Shown: positions 12,332 through 22,795, counted from the first letter of the stretch. The stretch: DNA of 64,000 bases from Phallus indusiatus (GCA_027605045.1 JAQFWX010000001.1:2170001-2234000); one strand, 5' to 3'. A program made the numbers and translations. Notes: generated by a model not told the origin, from the sequence alone.

Positions 12332-12751
12332 TGTTAGGGCGACTCAGGGCACACACCTAGAGGGCAGGAAACCTAAGATCTATTGATGAACGACGACTAG
12401 CTACTCACCTAGAGGGCAGGAAACCTAAGAGAACAAGCTTAGGGATCCCCCTCTAGGGCTACGCTACATATACTACGTGGAAGCGCTCGGGGACAATAGA
12501 TGAGTATCGCCGCGGGATCCGAGGCGATAAAAGGGAGTTCGAAGAGGTTCAGAGAATTCGATCGGAGTTCGAATTCGAAGAGATCGAAAGGAATAGATAA
12601 TAGAGAACGAGAAATGACCGAACTATAGTTCGAGTTCTCGGAACCCAAACTCGAAGTCTCGGAAAGGAATCAGAAGGGAGAAAAGAACATCGGAACACAA
12701 GGAAATGAAGAAATAATGACACGGAAGACATGAAGCTAGTGTACCCTGACA
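12332..12751 (-). mobile_element. Solo LTR, family of gypsy element 1
   Basis: Reads TGTTAGGGCG...TACCCTGACA, the reverse complement of the LTR of the element at 13748-19925, 420 bp against 425. It is flanked by the 5-bp duplication GATTT (12327-12331 and 12752-12756). It sits just before the first ATG of the Helitron ORF (12784), so it probably lies in the Helitron's 5' region. Confidence 0.9.
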
Positions 12752-12783
12752 GATTTAGACTTAATTTATTCAGCAGATTCATA

Positions 12784-13256
12784 ATGTCTCATAATAATAT
12801 ACGATCTTGTATTATCGGCAGTAAAGCCAATGTAAATGTTTCAGGCAATGAAGCCAATTTAAATGTATTAGACAATGAAGCCAATTTAAATCTGCTAGGC
12901 AATGAAGCCCATTCATCTACTGTTGGTAATGACACCCAGTGTTTTTCTGAAGTACAGCAAAATCACTCGTCAGTATCATATTCTCATTTCGCTATTCTTA
13001 CAGTCCCCCAAAAACAATATGTTACAAATCGATTACTGTCCTTAAATCCGACAATCAGATCTCTTCGACTATTAGTCCAACTTCATACCGATATTGAAGT
13101 TGATGATTCGCACACAAAAACTGGTTTATTGAATAAATTCAATTTGCATTCTTGTAGTGATTATTGTTTGATTACCATTCGTGATGCTTTGAAGTGTGGA
13201 TTAGACAGTGTTGCTTCTATTGGTACCTCAGATGTCGATACAGCTCGTCAATATAT
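12784..13256 (+). pseudogene. Helitron piece 1 (N-terminus)
   Basis: Starts at ATG 12784 (MSHNNIRSC). It contains a short repeated motif (ANLNVLDNE, ANLNLLGNE) and the Cys motif LHSCSDYCLITIRD, which recurs in piece 3 as KHSCSDKCLITFSD. It is cut after RQY by the solo LTR at 13257. An in-frame ATG at 12730 lies inside the upstream LTR and is not preferred. Confidence 0.75.
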
Positions 13257-13643
13257 TGTCAGGGTACGCTACCGCCGCCTCTCATTTTCTTATTTATTAT
13301 CATCGGCATCATTTCTTTTCTATTTTATTTATCATTTCCATATTTTACTTTCACTCTCCGTTTCCTTGTTCTGTCTCTATTTCACTTTCCCTACTCGTGC
13401 GCTCGTACCCGGCGTGATGCCCGTGACATCACGTCGCTTAGGTTCGGCTTGGGCGCCTGGCACTTAGCTGTGTCAGGGCCGCACGCCGCGTCATCGTTTT
13501 ATGTATATAGTCGCTGTACCTAGAGTGAGGGTCCCTAAGCTTGTTCTCTTAGGATCCCCTCCCTCTAGGTGAGTAGTTAGTTTCCCTTCCAATATATTGT
13601 CTTAGGATCCCCTCCCTCTAGTGTGAGCTGAGTAGCCCTAACA
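13257..13643 (+). mobile_element. Solo LTR, family of gypsy element 2
   Basis: TGTCAGGGTACGCTACC...AGTAGCCCTAACA, 387 bp, with the duplication TATAT on both sides (13252-13256 and 13644-13648). It matches the LTRs of the element at 22235-28452. Confidence 0.93.
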
Positions 13644-13747
13644 TATATCATGAATCAAACTGCACGAACAGAACTCAATTATCGGCAGATGAATACACCT
13701 GTCCAATCTCAAAATTGTCTTGTTCGTGCTGAACCTGTTGCTTTAAC
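13644..13747 (+). pseudogene. Helitron piece 2
   Basis: Continues the frame from piece 1 (RQY then IMNQTARTEL) and runs to PVALT, where gypsy element 1 is inserted. It includes one copy of each neighbouring target duplication. Confidence 0.8.
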
Positions 13748-14031
13748 TGTCAGGGTACGCTAGCTTCACTTCATGTCTTCCGTGTCGTTATTTCTTCATT
13801 TCCTTGTGTTCCGATGTTCCTTTCTCCCTTCCGATTCCTTTCCGAGACTTCGAGTTTGGGTTCCGAGAACCCGAACTATAGTTCTGTCATCTCTCGTTCT
13901 CTATTATCTATTCCTTTCGATCTCTTCGAATTCGAACTCCGATCGAATTCTCCGAACCTCTTCGAACTCTCTTTTATCGCCTCGGATCCCGCGGCGATAC
14001 TCATCTATTGTCCCCGAGCGCTTCCACGTAG

Positions 14032-14037
14032 TATATG
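14032..14037 (+). promoter_or_regulatory. LTR TATA-like box, element 1
   Basis: TATATG about 27 bp before the inferred transcription start AAGCTTGTTCT. The other LTR family has TATATAG at the equivalent distance. Confidence 0.5.
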
Positions 14038-14063
14038 TAGCGTAGCCCTAGAGGGGGATCCCT

Positions 14064-14074
14064 AAGCTTGTTCT
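14064..14074 (+). promoter_or_regulatory. Inferred RNA 5' end / self-primer, element 1
   Basis: AAGCTTGTTCT inside the LTR is the exact reverse complement of AGAACAAGCTT at 14175-14185, immediately after the LTR. In Tf1/sushi elements the first 11 nt of the RNA act as primer. The length and position here fit that model. Confidence 0.65.
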
Positions 14075-14174
14075 CTTAGGTTTCCTGCCCTCTAGGTGAG
14101 TAGTTAGTCGTCGTTCATCAATAGATCTTAGGTTTCCTGCCCTCTAGGTGTGTGCCCTGAGTCGCCCTAACAGC

Positions 14175-14185
14175 AGAACAAGCTT
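14175..14185 (+). promoter_or_regulatory. Primer-binding site, element 1
   Basis: AGAACAAGCTT begins 2 nt after the 5' LTR and pairs with the LTR segment at 14064-14074 over 11 nt. I did not recognise a tRNA 3' end match. Confidence 0.65.
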
Positions 14186-14322
14186 CTATCTCGGACCAGT
14201 CGTTTTGTATTGACGGCTACATTCGGAAAACACCTCCGGTCATCGTCCAACGTGTTCCGGCACTTCCTTGTCCCTGTCCATAACTCGACTCCTCCTTCCC
14301 CTGCCTGTCGACAACTTTGCTC

Positions 14323-15591
14323 ATGGAGTCCGAACAGACCTCTGAACTTCGCCTGCTCACCCTTGAGCAAAATATCGCCTTGCAGACCGATAAGCTTGAC
14401 CAGCTGATCGAACACATCAATAACCACTTTGCGTCTCTGGCTCCCGCTGCCAATCCTTCTGACCCGCCTCCCACTGGTCCTCCTAACCCTGAAGCTCCCG
14501 CTTCGAACTCTACGGGTGATTCCAAATCCTCTCGGAACACTCGTCCCGCCGTTCCAACTGCGTTTGACGGCGATCGCAAAAATGGCCGGTCCTTCTGGAA
14601 CTCGGTCGCTCTGTACATGAACATCTGTGGTTCGGATTTCGCCTCCCTCGATGCCAAGATTCAATGGGTGTTGTCCTATATGAACAGTGGACGCGCGGGG
14701 GTCTTCGCCGAAACCCAGCTTGCCATGTACCAGTCAGGAACCCGCCCCTACACCACCTGGAACGAGTTCAAGATCAAGTTCGAGTCTGAATTCTTCCCAC
14801 TCACCGAACAAGAGGACGCTCTCAACCTCTTGCTTTCTCGACGTTTTGCACAAGGAGGTCGAAACGTTGACGATTATATCGACTCCTTCCGGATCATCAT
14901 AAACAAGGCTGGATTCACCGATCGAGATGGCCTAGCCATCACCTCCTATTTCCGACAGGGTCTCGATCAAGAAGTTCAGGACAAGGTCGCAACGATGCAG
15001 GATCATCCAGCTATGAATGACCATGAAGGCTGGATTAAAGCTGCACGACTCTTCGATCAAGCTCGACGCAATAATGATGCCTTCAACGCCATTCGACGTC
15101 GTGTCCTTCCAACTCCAAATGCTTCTGCCCCCTTGACCACGGTTCCGATGCCTCGAACGCGTCCTAGTCCATTCCCTGTCTATCAGAGGGCCTCTAACCC
15201 TCCAGTGTACGCACCACCTCCATTCGCTCCCCCCAGACCTGCATTTCCAGCAGCGGCTCCAGTTCCGAGTAGGCCCATTCCCCCTTCACCTCTTGCTCCT
15301 GCTGCACAACCTCGGAATGATGCTATGGATGTTGACGCGGCTCGTAGACGTGTCCAAACGGAGACTGCACGTTGCTACCGATGCGGACAGGTTGGCCACA
15401 TGGTTCGTGACTGCCCCCGTGCCTACGACGTTCGTTTTATACAATCGGATGAGATCGATAGTCTTGTGCAACAGCTCCTTGCCCGGAAGGATGTTGAAGA
15501 GGCTCACACACGTTCCGATGCCCCTACAGTCATTGAGGAGCCCTCGTTGGAGATCCCTACCTCGGAGGATTTTCCCGAAGGCAGCGAATGA
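14323..15591 (+). CDS. gag: Gag polyprotein, gypsy element 1
   Basis: 422 residues from ATG 14323 (MESEQTSEL) to the TGA at 15589-15591. An N-terminal coiled-coil-like stretch is followed by the retrotransposon gag core (VPTAFDGDRKNGRSFWNSV ... DDYIDSFR), a Pro-rich linker and one CCHC zinc knuckle CYRCGQVGHMVRDC (15373-15414). It assembles the virus-like particle and binds the element's RNA. The pol ATG overlaps its stop (ATGA at 15588). The frame is open throughout. Confidence 0.93.
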   Translation: MESEQTSELRLLTLEQNIALQTDKLDQLIEHINNHFASLAPAANPSDPPPTGPPNPEAPASNSTGDSKSSRNTRPAVPTAFDGDRKNGRSFWNSVALYMNICGSDFASLDAKIQWVLSYMNSGRAGVFAETQLAMYQSGTRPYTTWNEFKIKFESEFFPLTEQEDALNLLLSRRFAQGGRNVDDYIDSFRIIINKAGFTDRDGLAITSYFRQGLDQEVQDKVATMQDHPAMNDHEGWIKAARLFDQARRNNDAFNAIRRRVLPTPNASAPLTTVPMPRTRPSPFPVYQRASNPPVYAPPPFAPPRPAFPAAAPVPSRPIPPSPLAPAAQPRNDAMDVDAARRRVQTETARCYRCGQVGHMVRDCPRAYDVRFIQSDEIDSLVQQLLARKDVEEAHTRSDAPTVIEEPSLEIPTSEDFPEGSE

Positions 15592-18500
15592 AGGATGCAC
15601 CTTCGCTGCCAGTATCCAATAGATTCGAAAAATTGTACATAGACACCGAGTGCAATGAAAATTCTGATTCGACTTCTATTGATTCTGATGCATCTCCCGA
15701 ACCTCCCTCTGCTCCTTCTATCCCCCATCGACTTCCTCTAAAGCTTCGGAGTCGTCTTCCACACGAGTTCCGGTTAGCAGCAACTGCTGGTACGCAGAGG
15801 CTCGAGATCTCTGTTGAACTTCAGAGTGCTGACACTGGGGACATCACCTCCACGAAGGCCATGCTCGATACTGGTGCGAGTGGTATGTTCCTTGACCGTG
15901 ATTTTGTTAAGAAGCATCGATTCCCCACCATTCGACTTCCGAGACCGATCCCTGTCTTCAATGTTGACGGAACTGCGAATCAAGCAGGCCACATCACCCA
16001 TGTTGTAGACATTGTCATGCGATACCGAACACATTCGGAACGAGTTCTGTTTGCTGTCACTGCGCTGGGCAAGTATCCTGTTCTTCTCGGGTTACCTTGG
16101 TTCAAGGCTCATAACCCTGTCATCGATTACACCACGGGAGAGGTCGAGCTAACCCGCTGCAGTCCACAATGTCGATCTTGTGCTCCTCCAGAACCCCTCG
16201 GAAGAGGTTCTAGGCGTTTTCTACGCCGTGTCCGAGCTTCTCAAGCAGTCCAATTGGACGACACTGAATCTACAGATCCTGATATGCCAGATCTTGTGGA
16301 CATCGAGACAGAATTCAAACCCGAGGAAGGCGATCGTCTGTTCGCCATTTCCTTAGCCTCGGATGAACCCTCTGGTCACTCCATAGGAGCCACCGAAACT
16401 ATATCTCAACGCCTTGCGCAGGCCTACGCCAACAACGCTGATGCTCCAGTCAAGAAGGGCTTCCGAGAAATCGTTCCAGAACGCTTCCATGACTTTGAAG
16501 ATGTTTTTGCTAAGGAATCCTTCGATTCCCTTCCTGATCCGAAGAAGTGGGATCACCCCATAGAACTTCTAGCAGGATCTGAACCAAAGTTCTGTAAGAT
16601 CTACCCACTATCTCCTAATGAGCAGAAGGAATTAGACGCGTTCCTGGAAGAGAACCTTCGGTCGGGTCGGATACGTCCTTCAAAGTCTCCGATGGCCTCC
16701 CCCGTGTTTTTATCAAGAAGAAGGACGGTTCGCTTCGGCTCATTCAGGACTATCGTGCTTTAAATGCCATGACGATCAAAAATCGCTACCCGCTCCCCTG
16801 ATCTCGGAACTTGTCAATAAATTACAAGGCGCGAAGTATTTCACTAAACTCGATGTGCGATGGGGTTACAACAATGTTCGGATTAAGGAGGGGGACGAGT
16901 GGAAGGCCGCTTTCCGAACGAATCGAGGACTTTTCGAACCTCTAGTGATGTTTTTCGGTCTTACTAACAGTCCAGCAACGTTCCAGACGATGATGAACGA
17001 AATCTTCGAGGATCTGATCTCGGAAGGCGCAGTGGCTGTGTACATCGACGATATTCTCATTTACACGAAAACTCGGGAGGAACATGATCTGATCACTCGT
17101 CGTGTCCTAGAACGACTACGCGAACACAAGTTGTATCTCAAGGCGGAGAAGTGTGAGTTCTGTCAGACGAAGATCGAGTACCTAGGAATGGTCATTTCTG
17201 AGAATACTGTTGAGATGGATCCAGCGAAGGTTTCCGGAGTTCGTGAATGGCCTGTCCCGAAGAACGTAACTGAAGTTCAGTCCTTCCTTGGTTTCGCTAA
17301 CTTCTACCGTCGCTTCATTAAGGATTTCGCCCGGATCGCTCATCCCATGTTCGGTCTGACGAAGAAAGATGTTCCGTTTGTCTGGACAGACATCTGCCAG
17401 GATGCATTTGATTCCCTTAAGCTCGCTATGACATCTGCACCAGTTCTGCTAATTCCCGATCCTTCCAGACCTTATCGCATCGAAGCTGACAGTTCTGATT
17501 TCGCTACAGGTGCTGTGCTTTCTCAGCTATCTTCGGAGGACAACAAGTGGCATCCAGTTGCCTTTTTCTCAAAGTCGCTTAGTCCCGTCGAACGAAATTA
17601 CGAGATCCACGACAAGGAAATGTTGGCGATCATCCGCTCTTTAGAAGAATGGCGACATTTCCTCGAAGGTTCGAGTCATCCGATTGATATTCGAACAGAT
17701 CACAAGAACCTCGAATACTTCATGACAGCTCGGAATCTTAACTGAAGACAGGCTAGGTGGTCGGTTTATCTCTCCAGATTCGATTTTATGCTTCGACACG
17801 TCCCGGGAAGATCTATGGGCAAACCCGACAGCCTTTCTAGACGTGCAGATCATGGGTCTGGTAAGCAGGACAACCAAGGCATCACCTTAATTCGCCCCGA
17901 AATGTTCGCAATCAATGCTTTGCAAACATTCCAGCTTAAAGGGGAGGAGGAAGGTTTCCTGCGTCAAATCCGAAAGGCAAATCGTGAAGGAAAGCATGAA
18001 GATGGTGTTTCGAAGGCATTAGAATCTCTTAGAACTCTTGGTGGCCGCTCTGCACATACTAGTGAGTGGTCCGAACATCAGGATGTCATTTATTACCGTG
18101 GAAAGGTGTATGTTCCGAGTGACGAGGAACTGCGTCGTAAGATCACTCAGTGCCATCATGATTCGAAGATCGGTGGACACCCTGGACGTTTCAAGACCCT
18201 CGAACTGATCTCCCGAACATTCTGGTGGCCCGGTATCTCCAGATACGTTCAACGATATGTCGAGGCCTGTGACCCCTGTCAACGCACGAAACTCGCGCGA
18301 CGAGCTCCATTCGGCGAGTTAGAACCCACAGAAACGCCTTACCGACCTTGGGAATTCATTTCGGTCGACTTCATCGTGGAACTTCCCGAATCGAACGGTT
18401 ACGATGCCATTCTAGCGGTGGTAGACTCTCTCACCAAGCGCGCACACTTTATTCCGACCTTCACAACTCTGGACGCTTCTGGGCTGGCTTCACTCTATCT

Positions 18501-19818
18501 CCAACACGTCTGGAAACTTCACGGCCTACCCGAGAAGATCATTTCGGATCGAGGACCTCAGTTCGCAGCTCGATTCACTAAGGAACTCTCCAGAACCCTC
18601 GGAATACGCTTAGCAATGTCTACTGCCTACCATCCACAAACCGATGGCCAGACCGAGCGTGTTAATGCCGAAATCGAACAGTACCTTCGTGTTTTCACTT
18701 CGGAAAGACAGGACAACTGGGACCGCCTCCTTCCTATGGCCGAGTTCGCTTACAACAACCACATACATGCCGCGACGCAATCCACACCCTTTGAACTCGA
18801 CACAGGGCGACAACCACGCATGGGATTCGAGCCCCGACTTCCAGGATCGAAGATCGAAGCAGTTAACGAGTTCAAGGATCGAATGGCTGCAGCTCTCGAA
18901 GAGGCCAGATCTGCGATTGTGAAGGCAAAGGACGACATGGCGAAATATTATAATCGGAAGCACGTCCCAGCTCCAGAGTACAAAACAGGTGACAAGGTCT
19001 TCTTAGATGCTAGTGATATCCGAACAACTCGACCTTCAGCTAAATTGGCGCACCGCTTCCTGGGTCCTTATCCGATTGCAGCAAAGGTCAGTTCCCGAGC
19101 ATATCGATTGGTTCTTCCGAAGTCGATGTCTCGACTGCACCCTGTTTTCCATGTTTCCAAACTCCGTCCTGCAGCTACTGATACGATTCCGGGTCGTTGT
19201 GCGAAACCTCCCCCACCTCCAGAACTTCGAGACGATGGTGAACATTATGTGGTGGAAGAGGTTTTAGACAGTCGAATTGTTCGGAATCGATTAGAGTTCA
19301 AGGTTCGCTGGGAGGGGTACGGCCCGGAGCATGATCAGTGGATTCCAGAAAAAGATCTTGCCGCTCCGAACCTTCTGCGCGACTTCTATCGAGACCACCC
19401 ACATGCACCGCGTTCAATTAACGGTTTGTTGTTCCGGCCCAGACCAATGGATGAATGGGACGATCTGCAGGCGTCGGGTCGACGCCTTGTTGAAGGGGGG
19501 TGTCAGGGTACGCTAGCTTCACTTCATGTCTTCCGTGTCGTTATTTCTTCATTTCCTTGTGTTCCGATGTTCCTTTCTCCCTTCCGATTCCTTTCCGAGA
19601 CTTCGAGTTTGGGTTCCGAGAACCCGAACTATAGTTCTGTCATCTCTCGTTCTCTATTATCTATTCCTTTCGATCTCTTCGAATTCGAACTCCGATCGAA
19701 TTCTCCGAACCTCTTCGAACTCTCTTTTATCGCCTCGGATCCCGCGGCGATACTCATCTATTGTCCCCGAGCGCTTCCACGTAGTATATGTAGCGTAGCC
19801 CTAGAGGGGGATCCCTAA
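15588..19818 (+). pseudogene. pol: Pol polyprotein, gypsy element 1, broken
   Basis: Order: protease (LDTGASGMFLD), reverse transcriptase (YIDDILIY at about 17040), RNase H (EADSSDFATGAVL), integrase with an HHCC finger and the D..D..E core (SVDFIVE, ISDRG, QTERVNAE), and a chromodomain (HYVVEEVLDS ... WEGYGPEHDQW, about 19245-19360). Compared with element 2 it lacks one T near 16706-16711, lacks one base near 16793-16799, and has a TGA at 17743-17745 where element 2 has Arg. Downstream of that stop the frame is open again from about 17746 and runs past the expected end into the 3' LTR, to a stop at 19816-19818. Confidence 0.92.
19492..19500 (+). promoter_or_regulatory. Polypurine tract, element 1
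   Basis: GAAGGGGGG directly abuts the 3' LTR at 19501, as expected for the plus-strand primer. Confidence 0.8.
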
Positions 19819-19925
19819 GCTTGTTCTCTTAGGTTTCCTGCCCTCTAGGTGAGTAGTTAGTCGTCGTTCATCAATAGATCTTAGGTTTCCTGCCCTCTAG
19901 GTGTGTGCCCTGAGTCGCCCTAACA
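19501..19925 (+). repeat. 3' LTR of gypsy element 1
   Basis: Appears identical to the 5' LTR, 425 bp. It is followed by TTAAC and then Helitron sequence. Confidence 0.95.
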
Positions 19926-20396
19926 TTAACACACTATTTACACTCACTTCTATCCCAACCAAACATAAGTCGAAAACAAGTAGACAGATTGATAAAACTA
20001 CATGAATGTGGTATTTCTGCACGATTAAATATAAAAAAAACTGTTGATCTTTTAAAAAAGCATTCTTGTTCAGACAAATGTCTCATAACCTTCAGCGATG
20101 CTTCTCAGGCAAATTTAATTATACAAGAGTCGTATAATACCGATGATATACGATCAATCCACAAACAGTTCAAGAAATGTAAAAAAAGAAAAGCACCCGG
20201 TACAGATGAACCATGTCCACCATCTAAAAGGCAGCACATACAAGATGTCAGTTGGCCACAGATTTTAACTGATACAGAAAAAATTGAAATTATGGATGAA
20301 TTTCGTATGATGTATACATCTCATAATTTTAGTCGTAGAGAATGTTCGTTTTGTGGTATTGCAGAAAAAATCCCTGAAATTCATACCTTTGGTTTG
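19926..20396 (+). pseudogene. Helitron piece 3
   Basis: After one TTAAC is removed, ALT continues as HYLHSLLSQPN. It contains KHSCSDKCLITFSD, a basic stretch (KKCKKRKAPGTDEP) and CSFCGIAEKIPEIHTFG, where the next element is inserted. Confidence 0.8.
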
Positions 20397-21015
20397 TGTC
20401 ATGCGCCGTGTTCCGGGCGTCTGGGCGGAAGTCCGGGGAGTCCGGACTACGGGACAGAAGGGACTTGGCTTCAGCTTATGTGCTGCGCCGACTCAATCGA
20501 CCCTGGATATCCCTTAATTTCGGACTAGAAGTCCAGGACAGCCCGGACGTAGTCCGGGCAGGTCCGGACAAGTACTGGGAGCGGACTTTAGACGAGATAG
20601 ATAAGAGAAGATTTGATTATAAAGAGTTTAACTGGGCTAGACTTAAAATAGACTTGAATACGACTTGATATTCAGACTGGGGAGCCCCAGACGAAGTCTG
20701 GGGGCTTTAAATACAAAAAGCTAGACTACTAGAACTAAAGGAGATATAACTAAAAGGAGTCTAGTTGCACAGCACCAGAAACATATCTGGCACTTGCTTT
20801 CTAATGCTCCGGACAGAATGTCCCCATAAGGAAATGTCCTAGTCCGGACGAAGTCCGGACCTCGGACTTACCGGACGTGGACAGAATAGCGGACTACGCA
20901 CTGTTGGGCAAGTACTGACGCTCGGACATGGCAGATATACTAAATATGGACGGGGATTGGGCGCCGGACCTCGGAGAGGTCCGGATTAGGATCGGGTGGC
21001 ACGAGGGTCGTGACA
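20397..21015 (+). mobile_element. Solo LTR-like element rich in GTCCGGAC
   Basis: 619 bp, TGTCATGCGCC...GGGTCGTGACA, with the duplication GTTTG on both sides (20392-20396 and 21016-21020). It is full of GTCCGGAC/CCGGAC palindromes and has CTTTAAATA near 20703. TG..CA ends and a 5-bp duplication fit a solo LTR of another family. A short TIR element is the alternative. Orientation is uncertain and no protein is encoded. Confidence 0.75.
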
Positions 21016-21194
21016 GTTTGTCCGATTTGAATATAGACATTCTACAAAATGCTGTTAATGAATTTCACTATCGTAATCCACAACAGCATATTCAAGCATA
21101 TGACCCTGCAACTATAATTGACAATTGCTATCAAGTTTGTCATACTTGCTATCGGTCTATTAAGAGAAATAAATTTTTTGAAATACCACTTTAT
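21016..21194 (+). pseudogene. Helitron piece 4 (DUF6570-like)
   Basis: FGL continues as SDLNIDILQNAVNEF after one GTTTG is removed. It contains DNCYQVCHTCYRSIKRNKF, which resembles the Cys motif of the DUF6570-like part of Helitron proteins. Confidence 0.78.
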
Positions 21195-21593
21195 TGTCAG
21201 GGTACGCTACCGCGTCCCCTTACTTTCCTTATTTATTATCATCGGTATATGTTTATTTCTATTTCATTTACATTTCCCGTCCATTACTTCCATTTTCCGT
21301 TTCCTCGTTCTGCCTCTATTTCACTTTCTTTACTCGCGCGCGTCGCGCGCTCGTACTCGGCGTGATGCCCGTGACATCACGTCGCTTAGGTTCGGTTCGG
21401 GCGCCTAGCACTTAGTTGTGTCAGGGCCGCACGCCGCGCTATCGTTTTTCATGTATATAGTCGCTGTCCCTAGAGTGAGGGTCCCTAAGCTTGTTCTCTT
21501 AGGATCCCCTCCCTCTAGGTGAGTAGTTAGTGTTTTCCGCAATATATTATCTTAGGATCCCCTCCCTCTAGCCTGAGCTGAGTAGCCCTAACA
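21195..21593 (+). mobile_element. Solo LTR, family of gypsy element 2
   Basis: 399 bp, TGTCAGGGTACGCTACCGCG...AGCCCTAACA, duplication TTTAT (21190-21194 and 21594-21598). It is a slightly diverged subtype (CCGCGTCCCC start). Confidence 0.92.
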
Positions 21594-22234
21594 TTTATGC
21601 ATACAGCAATAATTGTTGGATCGGTCATGTTCCTGCAGAATTACAAAATTTGACATTTCTTGAGGAGCAGTGTATCGCTCGTGCTCGCTATACAAAATGT
21701 ACTGTGAAAATAGAATCGGGTCCGACAGGTCAGTATAAAACAAAGGGGAATGTCTGTATACTATCACAAGAACCTGGTTCACTTCAACGAGTATTACCAC
21801 CCCCCATAAATACTTTAACCGATGATATTGTCATTATTTTTGTAGCATCGCAAGAGTCCGAAATTACTACCGAGACTTTGAAAAAATCACCTCTATTAGT
21901 ATGAAGATCTAAAATCATTAATGCTTTAACTTGGCTTAAACAAAATAATCCTTTATATCAGGATATTGATATCTCACTTGAAAATTTATTAAATGATTAT
22001 CCTGAAAATAATATTCCGAAATCTTTTGCAATACAGCAAGTCTTCCAAAATAATATGACAAATAGTGAAAATATATCCTATGTGACTGATGCGAATGATG
22101 ATTTATTCACAGAACACTCTGACAGTATAACGATAACATTAACAGCTATAATAGATACTGAAAATGTCGATTTAACTTATAAAACTCGTAAAATATTCGC
22201 TTTAAAACAACTAACAGAACATAATCAACCTTTT
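21594..22234 (+). pseudogene. Helitron piece 5, with in-frame TGA
   Basis: PLY continues as AYSNNCWIGHVPAELQN, typical of the region before the Rep domain in Helitrons. A TGA at 21902-21904 interrupts the frame between SPLLV and RSKIINALTWL. It is probably a former CGA (Arg). The frame is open again up to EHNQPF. Confidence 0.82.
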
Positions 22235-22490
22235 TGTCAGGGTACGCTACCGCCGTCTCTCATTTTCTTATTTATTATCATCGGCATCATTTCCTTTCTA
22301 TTTTATTTATCATTTCCATATTTTACTTTTACTCTCCGTTTCCTTGTTCTGTCTCTATTTCACTTTCTCTACTCGCGCGCGTCGCGCGCTCGTACCCGGC
22401 GTGATGCCCGTGACATCACGTCGCTTAGGCTCGGCTTGGGCGCCTGGCACTTAGCTGTGTCAGGGCCGCACGCCGCGTCGTCGTTTTATG

Positions 22491-22497
22491 TATATAG
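22491..22497 (+). promoter_or_regulatory. LTR TATA box, element 2
   Basis: TATATAG about 27 bp before the inferred RNA start at 22524. Confidence 0.55.
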
Positions 22498-22523
22498 TAG
22501 CTGTACCTAGAGTGAGGGTCCCT

Positions 22524-22534
22524 AAGCTTGTTCT
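22524..22534 (+). promoter_or_regulatory. Inferred RNA 5' end / self-primer, element 2
   Basis: AAGCTTGTTCT pairs perfectly with AGAACAAGCTT at 22633-22643. The segment lies in a potential hairpin CCTAAG..CTTAGG. Confidence 0.65.
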
Positions 22535-22632
22535 CTTAGGATCCCCTCCCTCTAGGTGAGTAGTTAGTATTCTCCTTAATATATTATCTTAGGATCCCCT
22601 CCCTCTAGTGTGAGCTGAGTAGCCCTAACAGT

Positions 22633-22643
22633 AGAACAAGCTT
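22633..22643 (+). promoter_or_regulatory. Primer-binding site, element 2
   Basis: AGAACAAGCTT starts 2 nt after the 5' LTR. It is the same 11-mer as in element 1 although the flanking bases differ (GC against GT), so it is under constraint. Confidence 0.65.
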
Positions 22644-22795
22644 CTACTCGCAGACTGGTCGTTTCTATCGACACTCGTTATTGAAAAATCGCGCTCGACA
22701 CCGACTATCGCAGTGTCGTATTTTCCCCTCGAGTCCCGTCTATAATCGACCCCTCTGCTCCGTCCTAAAACCCCTTTTTCCTTTCTCTCTCTCTC

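Larger units (their letters stand above)
13748..14172 (+). repeat. 5' LTR of gypsy element 1
   Basis: TGTCAGGGTACGCTAGC...GTCGCCCTAACA. It contains TATATG at 14032, an inferred RNA start near 14064, a hairpin CCTAAG..CTTAGG at the start of R, and two copies of CTTAGGTTTCCTGCCCTCTA. Confidence 0.95.
13748..19925 (+). mobile_element. Chromodomain Ty3/gypsy retrotransposon, element 1 (defective)
   Basis: 6,178 bp, with two 425-bp LTRs (13748-14172 and 19501-19925) that look identical along their length, and the duplication TTAAC at 13743-13747 and 19926-19930. It encodes gag and, in the -1 frame, pol with a C-terminal chromodomain. It has a self-priming type primer site and a polypurine tract. 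Pol carries two 1-nt deletions and one stop. Identical LTRs mean a recent insertion, so the lesions either came with the copy or are very young. Confidence 0.96.
22235..22630 (+). repeat. 5' LTR of gypsy element 2
   Basis: TGTCAGGGTACGCTACCGCCG...AGTAGCCCTAACA. It has TATATAG at 22491, AAGCTTGTTCT at 22524, and two copies of CTTAGGATCCCCTCCCTCTA. Confidence 0.95.

Noticed and set aside
12730..12783. Upstream in-frame start for the Helitron protein
   Set aside because: The extra codons come from the end of an inserted solo LTR, so the ATG at 12784 is the better start.
13540..13625. Repeated CTTAGGATCCCCTCCCTCTA units as a CRISPR-like array
   Set aside because: Only two repeats per LTR with a constant spacer, within eukaryotic retroelement LTRs.
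13773..14065. Open frames inside LTRs (Phe/Leu/Ser-rich, also 19526-19798, 22245-22510, 28050-28319, 29422-29718)
   Set aside because: They lie in U3/R of LTRs, recur only as copies of the LTR, and have no protein features beyond base composition.
14167..14664. Long minus-strand open frames opposite gag and pol (also 23474-23992, 24190-24678, 27189-27485)
   Set aside because: They are antisense to clearly coding gag/pol, contain no domains, and arise from the codon bias of the sense frame.
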